Assembly: GCA_028687335.1 (NCBI GenBank)
Contig: JAQUAI010000003.1
Coordinates: 1 to 64,000 of the forward strand
Direction of reading: 5' to 3'
Origin: Gallionella sp.
GTDB lineage: Bacteria > Pseudomonadota > Gammaproteobacteria > Burkholderiales > Gallionellaceae
DNA: 64,000 nt
Numbering within the stretch: the stretch's first letter is position 1; each line of letters begins with the position of its first letter. Both the position numbers and the translations under genes were made by a program. The notes under the pieces were generated by a model, which ran no database searches, was not told where the DNA came from, and saw nothing but the letters and a program-made list of their open reading frames with translations. Below are positions 58,996 through 64,000 of the stretch, one piece after another.

Positions 58996-59636
58996 AACTT
59001 TTTCTCCAATAAACCGTTCAACGTCAAATCCAAATGCGTATTCAAATAGAGTGTGGGGTCTTGCTGGCCACAAGCGCACGGGCCCAAAGAGTAACGCCAA
59101 ATCGCCAGCATCAACATCGGGGCAAACACAACATCAATGGTGGGCTCAATGTCCAGCGCACGAAATTCGCCTGCGGCAATGCCGCGCTGCAATACCTGAC
59201 GCATCAACTCACGTCCGCGCACGATAACGTTTTCGTAGTAATACTGCGCCACATCGGGAAAGTTGCCCGCTTCCGAAATCATCAGTTTGACCACCCCAGC
59301 TAGCGGTGTTGCACCGATCAGCTCCCACCAACGCAACAACATCAGCCGCAGCAGCGAAGCCGCATCGCCCTGATGCTGCGCCAGCATTTCCGCCCCCTGA
59401 TCGAGCACCGGCACGATGCCTTGCTGGATCACCGCTTTGAACAAGCCTTCCTTGCTGGCGAAATACAGGTACAGCGTGCCTTTCGACACCCCTGCTCGCG
59501 CCGCGATGTCGTCCAGCTTGGTGGCAGAAAAACCACGCTCGACAAAAAGATCGAGGGCCGCCGCCAATAGCTCGGCGGGACGCGCCTCTTTGCGCCGCTG
59601 GCGGCTGGGCATATTGGGGAATAGTGGGTTTTCCAT
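58992..59636 (-). CDS. TetR family transcriptional regulator
   Basis: AALDLFVERGFSATKLDDIAARAGVSKGTLYLYFASKEGLFKAVI; start MENPLFPN at 59636. Confidence 0.93.
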   Translation of the reverse strand: MENPLFPNMPSRQRRKEARPAELLAAALDLFVERGFSATKLDDIAARAGVSKGTLYLYFASKEGLFKAVIQQGIVPVLDQGAEMLAQHQGDAASLLRLMLLRWWELIGATPLAGVVKLMISEAGNFPDVAQYYYENVIVRGRELMRQVLQRGIAAGEFRALDIEPTIDVVFAPMLMLAIWRYSLGPCACGQQDPTLYLNTHLDLTLNGLLEKKL

Positions 59637-59647
59637 GCTGAAAACGC

Positions 59648-59667
59648 TACTGACTGACGGGTCAGTA
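59648..59667. promoter_or_regulatory. Probable TetR-family operator
   Basis: TACTGACtgacggGTCAGTA inverted repeat 12 bp upstream of the tetR-type start. Confidence 0.65.
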
Positions 59668-59745
59668 ATGTAATTTGGGAGCGCGATAAAGGCAAGCGCA
59701 ACAGTGAACAAGCCTCGCCTCTTGGCGCGATGTTAGAATCCACGC

Positions 59746-60765
59746 ATGCTCAATGATCGCGCTCAAATTCTGCTTAAAACCCTGATGGAACGGTATATCA
59801 GCGACGGCCAGCCAGTCGGCTCACGTGCGTTACTGCAATATTCCGGCCTCGAACTCAGCTCGGCCACCATCCGCAATGTCATGGCTGATCTGGAAGACAT
59901 CGGGCTGGTGCGCAGCCCGCACACCTCTGCCGGACGCGTGCCTACCGCATTGGCCTACCGTTTGTTCATCGACACCATGCTAGTGACCAAGCCACTGGAT
60001 AACGCGAAGGTGCAAAAAATGGAGCAGCAGTTGCAGCCGGACAATCCTTCGCGCCTGATCGCGCAAGCCTCCAATATGCTCTCCGAACTCACGCAGTTTG
60101 CCGGCGTGGTCGCCACGTCGCGGCGCGATGTCGTCACCGTGCGCCAAATCGAATTTCTGCGTCTGGGCGAAAAACGCGTGCTGCTCATCATCGTGATGCC
60201 AGACGGCGAAGTGGAAAACCGCGTATTGCTGATGGAGCGCGATTACACCCAATCGCAACTGACCGAAGCAGGCAACTTTCTCAACCAGCATTACACCGGT
60301 TGCAACTTCACCCAGATACGCGAAAAGCTGCGCGGCGAGTTGCGCCAACTGCATCAGGACATGAGCGCGCTAATGGCGGCGGCACTGGCGGCTGGCGACG
60401 AAGCGGCAGCAAAACAGTCCAACGATTACGTCATCAGCGGCGAACATAACCTACTGCATATTGATGATCTTTCCACCGACATGAATCGCTTGCGCGGACT
60501 ATTTAACCTGTTCGAACAAAAGACCGAATTAATGCAATTGCTGGAGGCTGGGCGCAAAGGGCAAGGCATACACATTTTCGTCGGCAGCGAATCTGGGCTC
60601 GCTTCGCTGGAAGCATGCAGCGTCATCACCGCCCCCTACTCCGCCGACGGCCAAGTCATCGGCACCCTCGCCGTCGTCGGCCCGAAACGCATGGACTACG
60701 AACGCGTCATCCCCATCGTCGACCTCACCGCGCGCCTGCTTGGCAATGCGTTGTCGCATAATTAG
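59746..60765 (+). CDS. hrcA: Heat-inducible transcription repressor HrcA
   Basis: MLNDRAQILLKTLMERYISDGQPVGSRALLQYSGLELSSATIRNVMADLEDIGLVRSPHTSAGRVPT. Confidence 0.97.
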   Translation: MLNDRAQILLKTLMERYISDGQPVGSRALLQYSGLELSSATIRNVMADLEDIGLVRSPHTSAGRVPTALAYRLFIDTMLVTKPLDNAKVQKMEQQLQPDNPSRLIAQASNMLSELTQFAGVVATSRRDVVTVRQIEFLRLGEKRVLLIIVMPDGEVENRVLLMERDYTQSQLTEAGNFLNQHYTGCNFTQIREKLRGELRQLHQDMSALMAAALAAGDEAAAKQSNDYVISGEHNLLHIDDLSTDMNRLRGLFNLFEQKTELMQLLEAGRKGQGIHIFVGSESGLASLEACSVITAPYSADGQVIGTLAVVGPKRMDYERVIPIVDLTARLLGNALSHN

Positions 60766-60831
60766 TCATACCTTGTGTCCACGAAAAACACGAAACAATG
60801 AGCCGCGACGTTTTATTTAAATCAGAAAACT

Positions 60832-60949
60832 CAAACCCCTCCCAACCTCCCCTTGTCAGGGGAGGAGCAGGCTCTGCTCTCCCCCTGACAAGGGGGAGTT
60901 GGAGGGGGTTTGGGTCTAAAACTTCAAACTTCACTTGGCCGGATCAATG
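60832..60949. repeat. MITE-like palindromic element, left copy
   Basis: cctccccttgtcaggggagg...ccccctgacaagggggagttggagggggtttgggtctaaaacttcaaacttcacttggccggatcaat; near-identical inverted copy at 62128. Confidence 0.88.
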
Positions 60950-61023
60950 ACGTTTGATTTTTTTCGTGTTTGTTCGTGTTTTTCGTGGACAATCGTTTTT
61001 TCAAAATACTTAAATCTCACTTT

Positions 61024-62112
61024 ATGACTTACCAAATCGAACCCGCTTTCGCCCACGGCACGCCAGAAAAAACCGGTATTTTGCTGATCAATCTGGGCAC
61101 ACCGGATGAGCCAACCACGTCGGCTGTGCGGCGTTATTTGAAAGAGTTTTTAGGGGACGCGCGCGTGGTGGAAATTCCCAAGCCGATCTGGTGGCTGATT
61201 CTCAACGGCATCATTTTGAATGTGCGCCCGAAAAAGTCAGCGGCGAAATACGCCAGCATCTGGATGAAGGAAGGCTCGCCTTTGCGCGTGTACACCGAAA
61301 AACAAGCCGTTCTGTTGCAGGGCTATCTGGGGGAACGCAGCAAGGCGGATTTCGTTGTGGAGTATGCGATGCGTTACGGCAACCCTTCCATTCCCGATGT
61401 CTTGCGCAAACTGAAAGCACAAAATTGCCAGCGTATTCTTGTTGTGCCGATGTACCCGCAGTACGCGGCCAGCACCACCGCGACGGCAACCGACATCGTA
61501 TTCCGCGAATTGCAGCAAATGCGCAATACACCCGCCATTCGCACCATCAAGCACTATCACGATGATGCCGGTTACATCAAAGCACTGGCGCAAAGTATCA
61601 ACGACTATTGGATGAAGAATGGCCGTCCCGAAAAGTTGGTGATGAGCTTTCACGGCCTGCCCAAATACACGTTGGAAAAAGGCGACCCCTATCACTGCGA
61701 ATGCCTAAAAACGGGACGCTTACTGGCCGAACAACTAGGCTTGGGTAAAGACCAATATGCAGTCAGCTTTCAATCGCGCTTCGGCAAGGCGGAATGGCTA
61801 CAGCCCTACACCACCGCCACACTGAAAGCGCTGGGCGCGAAAAAAACCGCGCGCGTCGATGTCGTCTGCCCCGGCTTTGTTGCGGATTGTTTGGAAACGC
61901 TGGAAGAGATCGCGCAGGAAGGTAAGGAAGATTTTCAGCATGCGGGCGGCGGCGAGTATCACTACATCCCATGCATGAATGACCGCAACGACTGGATGCA
62001 CGCGCTCACCGACCTAGTGCTGGAAAATCTGCACGGCTGGTTACCGGAAAAAGATGCGGCAGGTTTGGAGCAAAGCCGCTTACGCGCGCTCGCCGCCGGG
62101 ACTCGGATTTAA
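61024..62112 (+). CDS. hemH: Ferrochelatase
   Basis: [35 protein letters not shown]...MSFHGLPKY...[19 protein letters not shown]. Confidence 0.96.
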   Translation: MTYQIEPAFAHGTPEKTGILLINLGTPDEPTTSAVRRYLKEFLGDARVVEIPKPIWWLILNGIILNVRPKKSAAKYASIWMKEGSPLRVYTEKQAVLLQGYLGERSKADFVVEYAMRYGNPSIPDVLRKLKAQNCQRILVVPMYPQYAASTTATATDIVFRELQQMRNTPAIRTIKHYHDDAGYIKALAQSINDYWMKNGRPEKLVMSFHGLPKYTLEKGDPYHCECLKTGRLLAEQLGLGKDQYAVSFQSRFGKAEWLQPYTTATLKALGAKKTARVDVVCPGFVADCLETLEEIAQEGKEDFQHAGGGEYHYIPCMNDRNDWMHALTDLVLENLHGWLPEKDAAGLEQSRLRALAAGTRI

Positions 62113-62127
62113 CCCAAACTTTCCATT

Positions 62128-62246
62128 ATTGATTCGGCCAAGTGAAGTTTGAAGTTTTAGACCCAAACCCCCTCCAACTCCCCCTTGTCAGGGGGAGAGC
62201 AGAGCCTGCTCCTCCCCTGACAAGGGGAGGCTGGGAGGGGTTTGGG
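62128..62246. repeat. MITE-like palindromic element, right copy (inverted relative to left)
   Basis: Reverse complement of 60832..60949 with a few mismatches. Confidence 0.88.
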
Positions 62247-62460
62247 CTAGTGAGCATCTGAGTTCAAACATAATCTGGCCGGATCAATAGTGAAGAAATT
62301 CATTCCGGCGGAAGCCGAAATCCAGATGATTAAAATCCCCACAAAAATGGGATGAAATACGGATTTTGTCCACTTCGCGGTGATTTTTTCACTACCAGAT
62401 ACCGACCTTCACCTGTATGACGAATCTGGCCTAATGGCCACGCAAACACGACACGGCGTG

Positions 62461-62739
62461 TTATGCAGGATACTGTTGCCGTGCATGCAATACGTTGATG
62501 ATCTCAATAGCAGATGCAGCCACTCTATAAATCACCAAATAATTAGGATGGACAACCAGCTCGCGTGTACCGGGAACACGTCCAAGCCGGTAGAGGTAGG
62601 GATGAAAGGGAAGCTGTGAAACCGCGTATTCGATTGATTCGTGTAAATTTAACGCCGCAAGCAGGTTACGGTCTTCGATATACGCAAGGATCTGATCTAA
62701 ATCTTGACTTGCTGTTTCAAGCCAGATGACGTGCTGCAT
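62461..62739 (-). CDS. ParE/RelE-family toxin
   Basis: VIWLETASQDLDQILAYIEDRN...LGRVPGTRELVVHPNYLVIYRVAASAIEIINVLHARQQYP. Confidence 0.9.
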   Translation of the reverse strand: MQHVIWLETASQDLDQILAYIEDRNLLAALNLHESIEYAVSQLPFHPYLYRLGRVPGTRELVVHPNYLVIYRVAASAIEIINVLHARQQYPA

Positions 62740-62929
62740 TCTCTGTCAGTTTGGCTTCGATTCTGGCGCGAGCTTTGGACATAACTTCGTCGTGCGGAAT
62801 ACGAACCGCATCAGGCATATCCGCTAATTTCAGCGACTTTTCCACCTTTTCTCGAAACCAAACATCATAAGCCTCGGCCTCGTCGGTCGTGGCGAATTGA
62901 GATTCAATGGGGGATAGGGTTGTACTCAT
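62717..62929 (-). CDS. RelB-like antitoxin
   Basis: Small ORF overlapping toxin start; FREKVEKSLKLADMPDAVRIPHDEVMSKARARIEAKL. Confidence 0.8.
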   Translation of the reverse strand: MSTTLSPIESQFATTDEAEAYDVWFREKVEKSLKLADMPDAVRIPHDEVMSKARARIEAKLTENAARHLA

Positions 62930-63053
62930 GGGTTTATTCTAGGTGTGCGTAATTCAAAGAGCAAATAGAATTTTGCTGAAAATTGCCACACCAAACTCAT
63001 GTATCGGCAATAACTCAGGGCATATGACCACTATTCGCGCACAACGAAAAAAC

Positions 63054-64000
63054 TCATAGCTTGTTGCCACTACAAAGTAATTCGTACAGCACCGCCGCCG
63101 CTTCTTCGTCACCGTTTCCTAACGGGATTTGCGGTTTTGTCTGCGTCCACAAGCTATCCAATGCACCTGCCAAATCGCCGCGTTGTAGTTGGGTATCATC
63201 CACCGCCGCGCACACGCCGTGCTGTTGCAGCCAGTCGATCAGGTACGGTTGCTCCGGCCAATTCACACGCGGCACATACAGCACGGGAATACCGGTGCAC
63301 GCGGCTTCGGCAAACATGCCGTAACCGGGCTTGGTGAGTACCGCATCTACCGAGGCCAGTACATCGCTGAACGGCATCGCCAGCGCATCCAGCGCGGTGA
63401 CGTCCGCGCGCTGCACACCCCAGGCAGCGGGGACTATCCAATGCACGTCCAGCTGTACCGGCCAATTTTGCATCGGCAAGGCGTATTCGATTCCGCCCAT
63501 ACCAACCAGCACCAGCTTATCTGCCTGACTTAAAGCAAGTAGCTGTGCAACTTCTTCGCGCCGATTGCATCCCATTTGTGCGATGGGAGCAATGGTTTTT
63601 GCGTATTCAAGCCCCGGCATTGGCATGGTTGGCTGCACCTTTAGAAAGCACGATGCGCTGTTGTATGCTGCCAGCATTTGCGCGTGGATTGCATCGCACT
63701 CGGCTGCGTCGATTGCATAGTGGCGATAGAGGTCAGCCCAGTTGAGGCAGCACATCGCCACGGCGGGAATACCCGCATGCTGGGCAGCAGCAAGGGAAAG
63801 ATAGGGGACGTTAGCGAGTAACAAATCAGGTTCGAGTGCTGCCATCGCAGCTGCCGCCTGTGCCACTTTATCTGCCCAGTTGGTGTGATATGCGCGGTAC
63901 TCGGCCAAGCTTCGCGCGACATCGACTTCGACAGCATTCACCATGGACATGCCGAAATCGAGCGCGACAGAGATATGCCGAAATTCGCACTGAAAGCGTT
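63054..64000 (-). CDS. Glycosyltransferase-like protein, truncated by window end
   Basis: Frame stays open to the window edge (RFQCEFRHISVALDFGMSMVNAVEVDVARSL...); KPGYGMFAEAACTGIPVLYVPR is GT-B-like. Confidence 0.7.
   Translation of the reverse strand, partial: RFQCEFRHISVALDFGMSMVNAVEVDVARSLAEYRAYHTNWADKVAQAAAAMAALEPDLLLANVPYLSLAAAQHAGIPAVAMCCLNWADLYRHYAIDAAECDAIHAQMLAAYNSASCFLKVQPTMPMPGLEYAKTIAPIAQMGCNRREEVAQLLALSQADKLVLVGMGGIEYALPMQNWPVQLDVHWIVPAAWGVQRADVTALDALAMPFSDVLASVDAVLTKPGYGMFAEAACTGIPVLYVPRVNWPEQPYLIDWLQQHGVCAAVDDTQLQRGDLAGALDSLWTQTKPQIPLGNGDEEAAAVLYELLCSGNKL

Noticed and set aside
62301-62325. Short palindrome cattccggcggaagccgaaatccag
   Set aside because: Resembles a generic REP fragment; single imperfect copy in the window.

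Overview
The window looks like a betaproteobacterial chromosome segment (Nitrosomonadales/Gallionellaceae-like by gene content; taxonomy is inferred, not tested). Housekeeping blocks: rpoH, sspA/sspB, petABC (bc1 complex), a Nif3-like gene and a DegS/HtrA protease; hisC-B-H-A-F-I-E, hinT and tatABC; a two-component pair, a diguanylate cyclase and a flagellar filament cluster (fliC, flaG, fliD, fliS, fliT, fliK-like, fhlB-like, ycgR); dapB, a bamE fusion, recN, nadK, hrcA and hemH. Accessory blocks: (1) a minus-strand locus at 7.6-26.8 kb with a 3538-aa octapeptide-repeat protein, a GT41 (OGT/SPINDLY-type) TPR glycosyltransferase, two tandem methyltransferases, a second glycosyltransferase, a DUF5672 protein and a type I secretion ABC/MFP pair; (2) a compact type II-C CRISPR-Cas locus (cas9-cas1-cas2, 3 repeats/2 spacers, a readable tracrRNA gene); (3) an RND efflux operon with TetR, an orphan BrnA antitoxin with a decayed brnT remnant, and a RelB/ParE-type TA pair; (4) REP/MITE-like palindromic repeats. 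The most interesting candidate is the giant Thr-rich octapeptide-repeat protein: it is preceded by a near-consensus sigma-28 (FliA) promoter and sits beside an OGT-type glycosyltransferase and a T1SS, which suggests a flagellar-regulon-controlled, secreted, possibly heavily O-glycosylated surface polymer. All assignments come from reading the sequence; no database search was run.
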